The notes below the pieces were generated by a model, which ran no database searches, was not told the origin of the DNA, and worked only from the letters and a program-made list of their open reading frames with translations. Below, one piece after another: positions 16,851 through 25,872 of a DNA stretch of 64,000 bases. The first letter of the stretch is position 1. Each line of letters starts with the position of its first letter. Source of the stretch: Paenibacillus pabuli (GTDB lineage Bacteria > Bacillota > Bacilli > Paenibacillales > Paenibacillaceae); assembly GCF_039831995.1 (NCBI RefSeq), contig NZ_JBDOIO010000003.1:3162001-3226000 (forward strand), written 5' to 3'. Position numbers and translations under genes: made by a program.

Positions 16851-18932
16851 TTATATCAAGAGAGGCACCCGGACACACTCCCAAACGTCCAGCGCGGGAA
16901 CACTAATTTTCAGTTCACTTCCGGCCCGTTCTGTCTTCAGCGTATTTCCTGCGATTAACGCTTCAGCTTCTCCTGCAAGGCTGCCCTCCCCTGAATGAAC
17001 AGTTATCTCAATATCATGTATGGGGAGTACGGCTGACAACGGTCTGCGTCCGGCCCCGTTCACCAGATGAAGGAGCAGGTCGTTATTCTTGCGAAAAACA
17101 GTCAGCTGTAATCCTGGTGCTTCCGTGATCGATACCAGAGCTTTATGTTTCAGCTGCAAATGAACGGCATTGGCAAACAATCGGAAATGTTCCTCCAATT
17201 TAAATTCCTGTATCAGGCTGCTAAGTGAAAATGGGAAATATAGGGTCTGCCCTGTTCCAAAGGTTCTTAACAGTGCCAGCGGAAGATCCGTCTGTTTTAC
17301 AGCCAGTGAGGCTCGTTCGGGAGGAGCCCCTACACTTTCCAATGGGGAGAACGGAGGGACTAACGTAGCCAGGACCTGCACATCCGCATCCATAGGCTGA
17401 CAGTAGATGACCTTGCCTCGATGCGGTATGAGTTCCGTTTCCTCCAGCTTCCGCTGCAATGGATTCACTTCATTGCCCGCAAGATATTCCTGTTCAAACC
17501 GCAGATAGGATGCAACCAAATACTCGCTCTCCTGCATTTCCCCGGAAATACCAAATAGGTTCGTCAGCACCGGATCGGCCTGGTTTTCAACCTTCGGCAG
17601 CTCCCCCTCTGCAATAATGCTGCCCCCTTGACTCACATAATCGTGAAGCAAATCTGTAAAATTGGATGCATGCGAAAAGCCTTCAGGCAAAAGAATAACC
17701 GGATAGTGATGCAGGTTCACGCTGGCCACCTGTTCAGGTGAAATCACATCAAATGGAATATGCTTATGGATAAGCGCCTCCGCCAAGCCTTCTGCTGAAC
17801 GATTGGCACTCCACATAAGCGCCACCTGGTTCACTGGCTGTGCCCCGTCCATATAGGCAGCAATCTTCGCTGCATCCCTGTTGACCTCTGTCACGGTTCG
17901 CAAAATTCGCTTGTCGGTAATCGTATCCGGAATCCCGGTTAATGAATGCCAGAGCTGACCACCATTGGCCGGAATCTGTGAAAGCCAGAACCGGTATTCC
18001 GCAGGTGGAAGCCCGGTATGTCGCCAGTCCATGCCGGGGCAGGAGTGCACAATGCCGAAGGGGTCCGGACGACCCGGAACGGACCGTCCCACCTTGATAC
18101 TGAGCGCAGGCTGCCAGAACTCCGGGATACGGGTGTGACCCAGCGACAACACATCCTGTGGTTCAGTACAGAGCATATCGGTGATGGACACCCGTTTCTC
18201 CAGATTATCCCGATGCAGATTATAGTAGAGGATCATCGGTACTTCAGGCCGAACAGCCTTAATCTCCCGATACATCCGGCCCAGATTATCATCGAAGCAG
18301 CGGGCCGCAAAATCAGAAGCCATCTCAGCTGAAGTACTCGGCAGCTCTGTTCCATACATACCCTTGTATTTCTTCTGACAACTGGAGCATTGGCAAAATA
18401 CATACCCGGGTGCGTTGAAGAAGACACCATCAATCTCATAACGTTCCAGTGCCTCCCGGATTACAGGAACCGCCAGGTCTTCGTTGCGGTAGCCTCCATT
18501 AATGCAGGTCGACATCAGAAGAGGCCAGGCCCCTGGGCGGGTGGCACCGATAATGTCCGGCTGCCCACCTTCCCTGCGGACAAACCACTGGGGTTTCTGC
18601 AAATAAACGGAGTCCTCTGCCTTGCTAAAATCAAAGCGGGCAATAAAGCGAATCCCCCGCTGATGACAGCTCCGGATGATGTCCCGCAGCAGGTCGCTGC
18701 CGCGGGGTAAGTATTCATTGTGGATATGAAGAGGCACATGGGATGGATACCAGGCATAGATTCCACCGGTGTTAAACACCATGGCATTCGCACCCATCTC
18801 AAGCAACTGATCCGCAAGCCGTTTTGGATCAATCTTCTCGGTGTCCTTCACCTGCATGTTGGGTTGAATGATGCGCAGCGGCTGCTGCCACCAGGGACGA
18901 TGTTCCTTATCGCTCAGTATGGGAGTCTTCAT
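16851..18932 (-). CDS. GHL6-like (alpha-amylase/fucosidase-fold) putative glycoside hydrolase, copy 2
   Basis: The protein has 693 residues without a signal peptide, so it is probably cytoplasmic. The N-terminal half looks like a TIM-barrel glycosidase: GANAMVFNTGGIYAWYPS, GIRFIARFDFSKAED and IDGVFFNAPGYVFCQCSSCQKKY, where a Cys cluster follows a barrel strand as in the hypothetical glycosyl hydrolase 6 group. The C-terminal half (about 370-690) looks like a class-I-amidotransferase/beta-galactosidase-trimerisation fold (VILLPEGFSHASNF...). It pairs with the paralogue encoded at the head of the operon, at roughly one-third identity by eye. The ATG has AAAGGAG six bases upstream. A role in breaking down the imported oligosaccharide is inferred from position; no catalytic acid was assigned. 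Confidence 0.7.
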   Translation of the reverse strand: MKTPILSDKEHRPWWQQPLRIIQPNMQVKDTEKIDPKRLADQLLEMGANAMVFNTGGIYAWYPSHVPLHIHNEYLPRGSDLLRDIIRSCHQRGIRFIARFDFSKAEDSVYLQKPQWFVRREGGQPDIIGATRPGAWPLLMSTCINGGYRNEDLAVPVIREALERYEIDGVFFNAPGYVFCQCSSCQKKYKGMYGTELPSTSAEMASDFAARCFDDNLGRMYREIKAVRPEVPMILYYNLHRDNLEKRVSITDMLCTEPQDVLSLGHTRIPEFWQPALSIKVGRSVPGRPDPFGIVHSCPGMDWRHTGLPPAEYRFWLSQIPANGGQLWHSLTGIPDTITDKRILRTVTEVNRDAAKIAAYMDGAQPVNQVALMWSANRSAEGLAEALIHKHIPFDVISPEQVASVNLHHYPVILLPEGFSHASNFTDLLHDYVSQGGSIIAEGELPKVENQADPVLTNLFGISGEMQESEYLVASYLRFEQEYLAGNEVNPLQRKLEETELIPHRGKVIYCQPMDADVQVLATLVPPFSPLESVGAPPERASLAVKQTDLPLALLRTFGTGQTLYFPFSLSSLIQEFKLEEHFRLFANAVHLQLKHKALVSITEAPGLQLTVFRKNNDLLLHLVNGAGRRPLSAVLPIHDIEITVHSGEGSLAGEAEALIAGNTLKTERAGSELKISVPALDVWECVRVPLLI

Positions 18933-18950
18933 CGCTTCTCCTTTACATCG

Positions 18951-20483
18951 TTATTGTTGATTAAATTGCTCATACGCTTTGGCCATTTCCTGATAGGCCT
19001 GCTTCATGTCCGGCTGGTTGTTCAACTTGTCTACATAGGCTCTGAATTCTTCTACACTGATCTGCCCAACAATCGTTTTGGTCATCATGGAACTGTACTC
19101 GTCTCCGTATTTGGGCCACGTCTCTCTCCAGGCTTCCGAGGTAATCACCCGGTAAAAGTCGATCTTTCCAATTTCGTCGAAATTCTCGACTTCCTTGATT
19201 TTGGCGTCATTATAGGCTTTGTCTCCAGAAGCACTAATGACTTTGCCCCACTTGGCATAGGCGAGCACCCCTGCCCCTTTGCTCGTTGTGTTCACTTCCT
19301 TGACGCCTTGCTCCGTCAGTACCTTCTGTCCATCCTTCTCTGTATAGTGCGTACCTTCGATTCCATAATAGGCAAAGTCCGTCATCTCCTGGGAAGCGGT
19401 CATGTCAAAATACTTCAGGAGCTGCTTCACCTTTTCCTCAGGCACCTTCTTGGAAATGTAAAATCCACCCGCAACTCCGGTCTCCAGACCGACTGCTGCA
19501 TCGCCATGTGGACCCGTCAGAGACAAGTTCAATATTTTGGCGTCAGGCTGCCCGGATTTTTTCATCGCCTGTTCCCATTCATGATCCCACCAGATTGGAC
19601 GTCCGTAAGAAGCGGCCCGGTTGGTCTTGAACAGTTCTTCGGCCTGACTTTCCTTCATGACGGCGTACTCCTTGGACAACAGCCCATCTGCATACAGTTC
19701 CCGGAACCATTCGACCATCTCTACATATTGCGGTGTTAAGCCAGGGCTCATGAGCCCGCCATCGTTATCGTAGGTCGGGTTATACGCCCCAAAACCCGCC
19801 TGGAACATGGCTGGTGGATTGTTGATGAATAACAAGCCGACCGTATCTTTTTTGCCATTGCCGTCCATATCACTGTCCACAATTTTCTTCAGGGCTTCTC
19901 TATATTCCTCAAACGTCTTGGGAATCGGCAGATTCAACTGCTTCAGCCAATCCTCCCGAATTTTCAGTCCGCCATCAACTCGGGAACGAGAGCGTGGAAC
20001 GGCGTAAATGCCTCCATCCACAGACAGGTATTTGAGCGCATCTGGCGCCAAATTCTCCTTCAGGTTCGGATATTCACTAAGATCTCCGAGAAATGGAGCC
20101 AGGTCCCAGAACGCACCGTTCTTGATGGCGGTAATTAGCGTTGGGCGAATCTGATTCTGGTAGGCCACTACTTCTGGCAGATCACCAGAGGCAAGCAGCA
20201 GATCCAGTTTCGTATCCAGATCGCCTGAAGGCACCCATTCAATATCGAGTTTGGTGTTAGTGCGCTTCTCCCATTCGGTCCAGTATTCGTTGTTCATATC
20301 GGGAATTTCATTGTACAGGCCGGCAAACATCTTGATATCCAGCGGCTGATCTCCACCTGACTCTCCGCTATTTGTGCTGCCTGCCGTCTCACCTGAACCA
20401 CTGTTCCCCGCACAGCCAGCCAGCAAGGTTACTGCCAGCAGCATGCAGAGCCAGGTCGTCCATCGTTTATTCCTCTTGTTCAT
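18951..20483 (-). CDS. Sugar ABC transporter solute-binding lipoprotein
   Basis: The protein has 510 residues. A signal peptide ends in the lipobox LLAGC (about residue 24), followed by a Gly/Ser/Thr-rich linker. The mature part is a family-1-type extracellular solute-binding protein (DIKMFAGLYNEIPDMNNEYWTEWEKRTNTKLDIEWVPSGDLDTKLDLLLASGDLPEVVAY). That N-terminal lobe pattern is usual for the LipO/YtcQ group. It lies between two permease genes and the second GHL6-like gene, all on one strand. A cre-like site sits in the 80-bp gap upstream, so it may have extra initiation of its own, which would suit the higher amounts of binding protein usually needed. Confidence 0.93.
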   Translation of the reverse strand: MNKRNKRWTTWLCMLLAVTLLAGCAGNSGSGETAGSTNSGESGGDQPLDIKMFAGLYNEIPDMNNEYWTEWEKRTNTKLDIEWVPSGDLDTKLDLLLASGDLPEVVAYQNQIRPTLITAIKNGAFWDLAPFLGDLSEYPNLKENLAPDALKYLSVDGGIYAVPRSRSRVDGGLKIREDWLKQLNLPIPKTFEEYREALKKIVDSDMDGNGKKDTVGLLFINNPPAMFQAGFGAYNPTYDNDGGLMSPGLTPQYVEMVEWFRELYADGLLSKEYAVMKESQAEELFKTNRAASYGRPIWWDHEWEQAMKKSGQPDAKILNLSLTGPHGDAAVGLETGVAGGFYISKKVPEEKVKQLLKYFDMTASQEMTDFAYYGIEGTHYTEKDGQKVLTEQGVKEVNTTSKGAGVLAYAKWGKVISASGDKAYNDAKIKEVENFDEIGKIDFYRVITSEAWRETWPKYGDEYSSMMTKTIVGQISVEEFRAYVDKLNNQPDMKQAYQEMAKAYEQFNQQ

Positions 20484-20514
20484 TCGCCTTCATCTCCCTT
20501 ATCGTCAGAAATAT

Positions 20515-20528
20515 AGTAAGCGTTTGCA
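20515..20528. promoter_or_regulatory. cre-like motif upstream of the solute-binding gene
   Basis: AGTAAGCGTTTGCA (TGCAAACGCTTACT on the other strand) fits TGNAANCGNTNNCA except for the last base. It lies 32 bp upstream of the binding-lipoprotein start, inside the operon. The core GCAAACGCTT recurs at 24593-24602 ahead of the whole operon. Confidence 0.45.
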
Positions 20529-20563
20529 TTTATACATAAAGCACTATTCCACTTCAGTTGCGT

Positions 20564-21445
20564 TCAACCTTTGACAGATCCAATCATGACACCTTTGGCA
20601 AAATGCTTCTGCAAAAATGGATACACGATCAGGATCGGCACCATGGCGAGTACAATCGACGCCATACGAATGGTCTCCTGCGGTACCACGCTCTCATCAC
20701 TAGCCCCGGCCTGAGCTACGGCGACGGAATTCGAATCGATGACGAGCGTCTTGATGAGCAGCTGCAGCGTCCATTTGCTTGAATCGGATAAGTAGATCAA
20801 TGCATTGAAATACGCATTCCAGTGTCCTACCGCGAAAAATAGGGTAAACGTGGCGATTGCCGGCATGGATAACGGTACAATAATCCGGAAAAATGCTGTG
20901 AGATCACTGCATCCATCGATCTGCGCCGCGTCCTCCAGTTCCGAAGGAAGCGATTCCAGAAAACTTTTGATCACAATCAGGCTCCAGGCATTCGTCAGTC
21001 CAGGCAAAATCATGGACCAATAGGAGTTCAGCAGTCCCAGCTCCTTCACGAGCAAGTAATTCGGGATAATCCCCGCACTGAACACCAATGTGAAAATAAC
21101 CAATCCCATAATCCACTTATGCCCGGGCAGAGATCGTTTGGTTAATCCATAAGCCATGGTGAAGGATACGATAATATTCAGTATGGTGCCTACAATCGTA
21201 ATAAACAACGTGCTTTTAAACGCATTGATAAAACTGTTGGTTGATAAGATATACCGGTAGGATTCCAGCGACCATTTCTCCGGGAACAGATAAAACTTGA
21301 GCGGCACATATACCTTCGGATCGGTAAACGAAACGCTGAAGACATACAGAAACGGGAATATGCATGCCAGCGAGATTAAAGCAACCAGACTGTAATTGAT
21401 CCAGTCGAAGAGCGTGAGCCCTTTTTTCTGTACAACAAAGCTCAT
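20564..21445 (-). CDS. Carbohydrate ABC transporter permease (LplC/YtcP-like)
   Basis: The protein has 293 residues with six predicted membrane helices. The EAA-type loop reads ELEDAAQIDGCSDLTAFFRIIVPLSMP and the C-terminus is FLQKHFAKGVMIGSVKG, which is diagnostic of LplC-type permeases. The ATG has AAGGAGG seven bases upstream. It follows the LplB-like permease by 39 bp and precedes the binding lipoprotein by 80 bp. It is paralogous to the permease at 1694-2563, so two parallel importers of the same class occur within 20 kb. Confidence 0.93.
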   Translation of the reverse strand: MSFVVQKKGLTLFDWINYSLVALISLACIFPFLYVFSVSFTDPKVYVPLKFYLFPEKWSLESYRYILSTNSFINAFKSTLFITIVGTILNIIVSFTMAYGLTKRSLPGHKWIMGLVIFTLVFSAGIIPNYLLVKELGLLNSYWSMILPGLTNAWSLIVIKSFLESLPSELEDAAQIDGCSDLTAFFRIIVPLSMPAIATFTLFFAVGHWNAYFNALIYLSDSSKWTLQLLIKTLVIDSNSVAVAQAGASDESVVPQETIRMASIVLAMVPILIVYPFLQKHFAKGVMIGSVKG

Positions 21446-21484
21446 AACCTATCCTCCTTTCTGACAGACAACAACCCTCCGGGT

Positions 21485-22438
21485 TTAATAAATGCCTTCA
21501 TGTCCAAGTCTTCTCACAATTTTGTTGGCCGCCACAATCAGGAATAGTCCAACCAGCCCCTTGAACAGCCCTACAGTAACTCCAATGCTGATCTTGCCTT
21601 GCAATATCCCATACGTATAGGAATACGTATCAAACACCTCGCCGACCGAACGAACCAACGGATTCATCATTAGCAAAATTTGTTCAAATCCCGTATCGGC
21701 CATACTGCCGAGGCGAAGGATCAGCAAAATGATAATGGTCGGGCGGATGGCAGGCAGCGTAATATGCCAAATTTGCCGGAACCGTCCCGCTCCGTCGACA
21801 ACGGCTGCCTCATACCGCTGAGGGTCCACTCCAGCCATAGCTGCGAGGAAAATAATTGTTCCCCAGCCGGCTTCCTTCCACATGCTCTGAGCTGTAAGGA
21901 GCCCCCAGAAATAATTGGGTTCCGATAGAAATGAGATGGTATCCTTGCCACTCTGTGCAATCAGCTTGTTCACGATGCCCACGTCCGTCGAGAGCAGGAA
22001 AAACGTCATACTGGCAACGACGACCCATGACAGAAAGTGCGGTAAATACACAATCGACTGATTGATGCGTTTAAACGTCTCATGCCGAATTTCGTTCAAC
22101 ATTAGAGCCAGCAGAATCGGCAGCGGGAAATGGAATACCAGCGCAATCAGATTAATGGCCAGCGTATTACGCAGCATGATGTAGAAGTTGGAGCTGGCAA
22201 ACAGCTCATTAAAATGCTTGAATCCCACCCATTCACTTCCCGTAAACCCGAGGAACGGATTGTAATCCTGAAAAGCCAGCAGCAGTCCCCAGAGAGGCAC
22301 GATCTTGAACAGCAGGAAATAGAGGAGCCCCGGCAAAATAAGCAAATAGATCATCCGGTGTTTGTACATACGTGACAGAAGGCTGCCCGATTGCAGCTTA
22401 CCTGTCGCACGGTTCACCGTCGTTATCTGGGGTTTCAT
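21485..22438 (-). CDS. Carbohydrate ABC transporter permease (LplB-like)
   Basis: The protein has 317 residues with six helices, the first being MIYLLILPGLLYFLLFKIVPLWG. The EAA loop reads RYEAAVVDGAGRFRQIWHITLPAI and the protein ends NKIVRRLGHEGIY. The gene starts 4 bp after the stop codon of the upstream GHL6-like gene, and its ribosome binding site (AGAGGTGAT) lies inside that gene's 3' end, indicating translational coupling. No ATPase is encoded locally, so a shared MsmX-type ATPase is presumed. Confidence 0.93.
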   Translation of the reverse strand: MKPQITTVNRATGKLQSGSLLSRMYKHRMIYLLILPGLLYFLLFKIVPLWGLLLAFQDYNPFLGFTGSEWVGFKHFNELFASSNFYIMLRNTLAINLIALVFHFPLPILLALMLNEIRHETFKRINQSIVYLPHFLSWVVVASMTFFLLSTDVGIVNKLIAQSGKDTISFLSEPNYFWGLLTAQSMWKEAGWGTIIFLAAMAGVDPQRYEAAVVDGAGRFRQIWHITLPAIRPTIIILLILRLGSMADTGFEQILLMMNPLVRSVGEVFDTYSYTYGILQGKISIGVTVGLFKGLVGLFLIVAANKIVRRLGHEGIY

Positions 22439-22442
22439 CGGT

Positions 22443-24458
22443 TTATATCACCTCTTTCTTCAGGCCATGATCCATCTCGATTACAATGGCTTCATAACGT
22501 TTCAGGCTAGGAATGCTTAGTCTCACGTTGTTCCCCTCGACTTGAATGGGAAGAGTCTCAGTGGAACATAATGAGTACGCCCGAACAGGTACCCCTATAT
22601 CGCGAACCTCAATCGTACGATTGTATATCGGTATCGCTTCCATGTATGTCGTTCCGTTGAAACCGGACAAGTTCAGGAGCTGGACGAGCACATGGCCTTG
22701 TTCCGTCCGATTCAGAAATAACTCCGTACTGGCAGGTAGATCGTTCTTCACCACATTCTCACCCGTCAACCGGGCCAAAATGTCCAACACGGCATGTTTG
22801 TGATCTTCGAAACCGTGTTTGTAATAAAGTACGCCTGGATTCCATGTGTAATAAGCTGCTGTACCGCCGGTTGCCGGAGTCGAGATTCCCAGCCCGTAAC
22901 TGTCCCCCACCTGATGTCCATACGCCCGTTCAGGCGGACCGAACGATGCAGGTTCAATATACGGCATACTGCACTCCACACGTGAGGGGTCGAATTGTAC
23001 GTGAGCGAACCCACCGCTAACCGTGATCCATTCCCGGTCCTTCAGACTGGGAAAACGATCAACATCCGCCACGTGAAGGTAGGCAGAGGGAAGCATGTCG
23101 GTATTTCCTGTATGCACAGCACCAAACCACTCTGATAATGCATCTGCATCCTCTCTTAAGGCATTTCCCGTGGCTAGCAGAGCTACGCCTTGCTTGAGCA
23201 ATTCGATCAGCGTTTCCTTGGTATTGGCTTGGGGCCTTTGCAGACCAGGTAAGATGATCACCTTCACTGCGGCCAGCTTATGTGCCATGGCTGTAATCTG
23301 GTCTTCTACGATGACATCGAACAGCACATGGGCTTCTTTTAACATTTTGAACAGACCCAGATATTCGGTCCCTGCCTCTGCTGCCTTGGGTTTAATCAAA
23401 ATGACCTCAGCCATGGAAGCCAGATTTCCATAGATATGTTCATGTGCTGCATGATATCGGAAAATGTTCTGGGCTACCCCAAAGTTCTTCCGATCCGGAT
23501 ATCCCTCGAACGCCCCTATAATACAGAAATCGAGTCCGGAGCCATTGGCGATGTTTTGGTATAACCTGACTTCCGTCTCATAGGGTGAGACTCCGGTGAA
23601 TCGATAGGTCAGATCTATGGCATTGATGCTGCAATTGCTGACCCATTTATCGTCCCAACTGCTCACTACAGAGGCTACGTTCTCTGAGGCGGAATACAGC
23701 CATAAAGGCAAGCTGCGGGTTAGCGATGTGTTCGATTCCTTGCGAATGATATCAACCCTGTGCGGGTGATAGGTGCTAATGGCCACATCCGGCCAACGGG
23801 ACTTCACCCGGTCTACAATGGTATCCAGGATTGCCCTTGATGTTACCTCCTGAAAATGAAGATACGCTCTATGCAGTTCATGCTCCGGACCCATATAGTC
23901 CAGCAGTTCGGCCCCGCAGATCTCCTGGAAACGCCGCCTGCAGCTGTTGCAATAACAAGGTCCATAATGGTTACCGCTGTAATCCCAATGCTGGTACCCG
24001 AACATATTGAAGAAAATGCCGTCCACCGGATACTTCTCAAGCACTTCCGTAATTGTCTCAATCGACTTTTCCTGCTGATACTCCCCATTCAGACACGTAT
24101 GCACAATTCCGTAATAGTTCACTTCCTGCCCGTTACGGTCACGATAAAACCATTCCGGATGGGTCTCAAAGAGTGATTCGTGTGCCTTGCTGAAATCAAA
24201 GCGGGCAATAAACTTCATTCCATGCTCATGGGTCTTCGATACAGCCTCTTGCAGTAGATCGGTCTGAAGATAAGGCGTGACATATTGATGCTCCAGTGCA
24301 GATGGATAAAAGGCGAAGATTCCTCCCGCATTCATCATCAGCACATTGGTTTGGAACTCCTGCAGCTCCTTCATCAACAGGTCCACATTCATGTCCGCAT
24401 CAATCTCGCGAAGATTATTTTGAATCAGGCGAAGCCGGTTTGAAGACCACCAGTTCAT
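22443..24458 (-). CDS. GHL6-like putative glycoside hydrolase, copy 1
   Basis: The protein has about 671 residues and no signal peptide. It shares the layout of the copy at 16851-18932: NVLMMNAGGIFAFYPSALEH, GMKFIARFDFSKAHES, VDGIFFNMFGYQHWDY followed by the Cys motif CYCNSCRRRF, and a C-terminal half beginning near VILIKPKAAEAG. I chose the ATG at 24458 (MNWWSSNR) because AGGAGG lies nine bases upstream; earlier ATGs sit on or before the ribosome binding site. It is the first gene of the operon that also encodes the ABC importer and the second copy. Both copies have Asn after FF where many relatives, as I recall them, have Asp. Activity against the transported glycan is inferred only. Confidence 0.7.
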   Translation of the reverse strand: MNWWSSNRLRLIQNNLREIDADMNVDLLMKELQEFQTNVLMMNAGGIFAFYPSALEHQYVTPYLQTDLLQEAVSKTHEHGMKFIARFDFSKAHESLFETHPEWFYRDRNGQEVNYYGIVHTCLNGEYQQEKSIETITEVLEKYPVDGIFFNMFGYQHWDYSGNHYGPCYCNSCRRRFQEICGAELLDYMGPEHELHRAYLHFQEVTSRAILDTIVDRVKSRWPDVAISTYHPHRVDIIRKESNTSLTRSLPLWLYSASENVASVVSSWDDKWVSNCSINAIDLTYRFTGVSPYETEVRLYQNIANGSGLDFCIIGAFEGYPDRKNFGVAQNIFRYHAAHEHIYGNLASMAEVILIKPKAAEAGTEYLGLFKMLKEAHVLFDVIVEDQITAMAHKLAAVKVIILPGLQRPQANTKETLIELLKQGVALLATGNALREDADALSEWFGAVHTGNTDMLPSAYLHVADVDRFPSLKDREWITVSGGFAHVQFDPSRVECSMPYIEPASFGPPERAYGHQVGDSYGLGISTPATGGTAAYYTWNPGVLYYKHGFEDHKHAVLDILARLTGENVVKNDLPASTELFLNRTEQGHVLVQLLNLSGFNGTTYMEAIPIYNRTIEVRDIGVPVRAYSLCSTETLPIQVEGNNVRLSIPSLKRYEAIVIEMDHGLKKEVI

Positions 24459-24592
24459 TCGCATCATCCTCCTCTTGTCTGCGATGTACCTTAACGGTAT
24501 ACCTTGGGCGACAGGCACAGTAGGGACATTTTTTGCAGATGCGGAGCAGGAAATTTATGTCCGTTCTAACGGAGAAAATGCACAGCGTTACG

Positions 24593-24602
24593 GCAAACGC
24601 TT
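24593..24602. promoter_or_regulatory. Shared GCAAACGCTT element in the GHL6/ger divergent region
   Basis: The decamer is identical to the core of the cre-like site at 20515-20528. The flanks fit the cre consensus less well here. It lies about 135 bp upstream of the first GHL6-like gene and about 135 bp upstream of the ger operon, in a 277-bp divergent gap in which I could not place -35 and -10 boxes with confidence. Confidence 0.3.
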
Positions 24603-24735
24603 CGGAAATGGAGACAAAAATTGTCCGATCGCTATGCAATGGAACGTTTTGCTACAAAAAGCAGATTAGAGGAATCGAAACACCACACGCTGTACAAGCT
24701 AACGGAAACTTCCTCGTACGGAAAGGAGGATTCCC

Positions 24736-25872
24736 ATGAGCCGTGAAAAGGGAGAAATCACGATATGGCTGTCCTTTTCGATCATCTTGCTCAGTGCCGG
24801 ACTGGTATGCCATGTTTTATCTATTCCGGCGATTCTGGACAAGGCTGGCAGAGACGGCTGGCTATCTGTAGCGGCGGCTGCACCTTTCTTCATGCTTTTT
24901 CTATGTATGATGTTCGTCATCATTCGCCGGGTAAGGGGTCAGCGCCTGACCGACTGGATCACGCGGGAATTCGGTGCTGTACCTTCCTGGATCTTCCGTA
25001 TTTCGGCCTCTCTTCTGCTGCTTGCACTTGGGACACATACCTTATATGAGACCACGAACTGGACGGTATCCACTTATCTGCAATTCACCCCGCCATATGT
25101 GCTAGCAGGATGCGGAGCGTTGGTTGCCGCCTGGGCGGCCGCCAAAGGGATCCGGTCCATTGCGATGACATCAAGTATCCTGCTCCCTTTCGTGATCCTG
25201 CTCGGATATTTTGTGATGTCAGCCAACATGAAATACAAGGACTACGGCCAGCTGTTCCCGATCATGGAATACGGTGCCGGTCCCGTCCTGAAAGGTATGA
25301 TCTATTCACTCGCCGGACTAATGGAGATCTGGATATTGATGCTGTTTCAGCACGATGTCAAAGGCAAAATCCGCTGGTGGCATCTTCTGCTGCTTGGACT
25401 ATTCATGCTTAGTATGGCGGCTGGCCCCACGCTGGGAGCTATTGTTGAATTCGGTCCGGAGGAAGCAGCCAAGCAGCGGAATAGCCCCTATGAACAATGG
25501 AAGCTGGTGAATATCGGAAAATTGCTCCAGCACGTGGACTTCCTATCCATCTATCAATGGCTGAGCGGTTCATTTGCCAGAGTCGCCATCTCCATCTATC
25601 TCATTGTGGATCTGCTTGATTTTCGCAGGCCCAGGAAGAGATACATTGCTGTATTGTCAGTCACATTCATTATGTGCTTCGTAGCTATACAGTGGTGGCG
25701 AATTGATTACGTCGATTATTATGTGAACCGCATTCAGTTTCCCGTGATGCTCGCTTATGTATCTGTTGTCACTGTCCTGTTGACCCTTGCCGCATTCATA
25801 CACAAAAAAGACAAGGAGGCTCCTGCCCATGCCGATCACAACCACGCCCACAAAGGTCCCTCATCCGGCTGA
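24736..25872 (+). CDS. Spore germination permease, GerAB/GerKB family
   Basis: The protein has 378 residues with about ten membrane helices and belongs to the amino acid/polyamine-type permease branch used by germinant receptors. Typical pieces are GEITIWLSFSIILLSAGL near the N-terminus, SILLPFVILLGYFVMS in the middle and SIYLIVDLLDFRRPRKR near the C-terminus. In the receptor complex the B subunit sits in the spore inner membrane and binds the germinant. The ATG has AAAGGAGG upstream. It is the first gene of a B-A-C operon, overlapping the A gene by 44 bp. Germinant identity cannot be predicted. Forespore (SigG) expression is expected, but no clear promoter was seen. Confidence 0.92.
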   Translation: MSREKGEITIWLSFSIILLSAGLVCHVLSIPAILDKAGRDGWLSVAAAAPFFMLFLCMMFVIIRRVRGQRLTDWITREFGAVPSWIFRISASLLLLALGTHTLYETTNWTVSTYLQFTPPYVLAGCGALVAAWAAAKGIRSIAMTSSILLPFVILLGYFVMSANMKYKDYGQLFPIMEYGAGPVLKGMIYSLAGLMEIWILMLFQHDVKGKIRWWHLLLLGLFMLSMAAGPTLGAIVEFGPEEAAKQRNSPYEQWKLVNIGKLLQHVDFLSIYQWLSGSFARVAISIYLIVDLLDFRRPRKRYIAVLSVTFIMCFVAIQWWRIDYVDYYVNRIQFPVMLAYVSVVTVLLTLAAFIHKKDKEAPAHADHNHAHKGPSSG

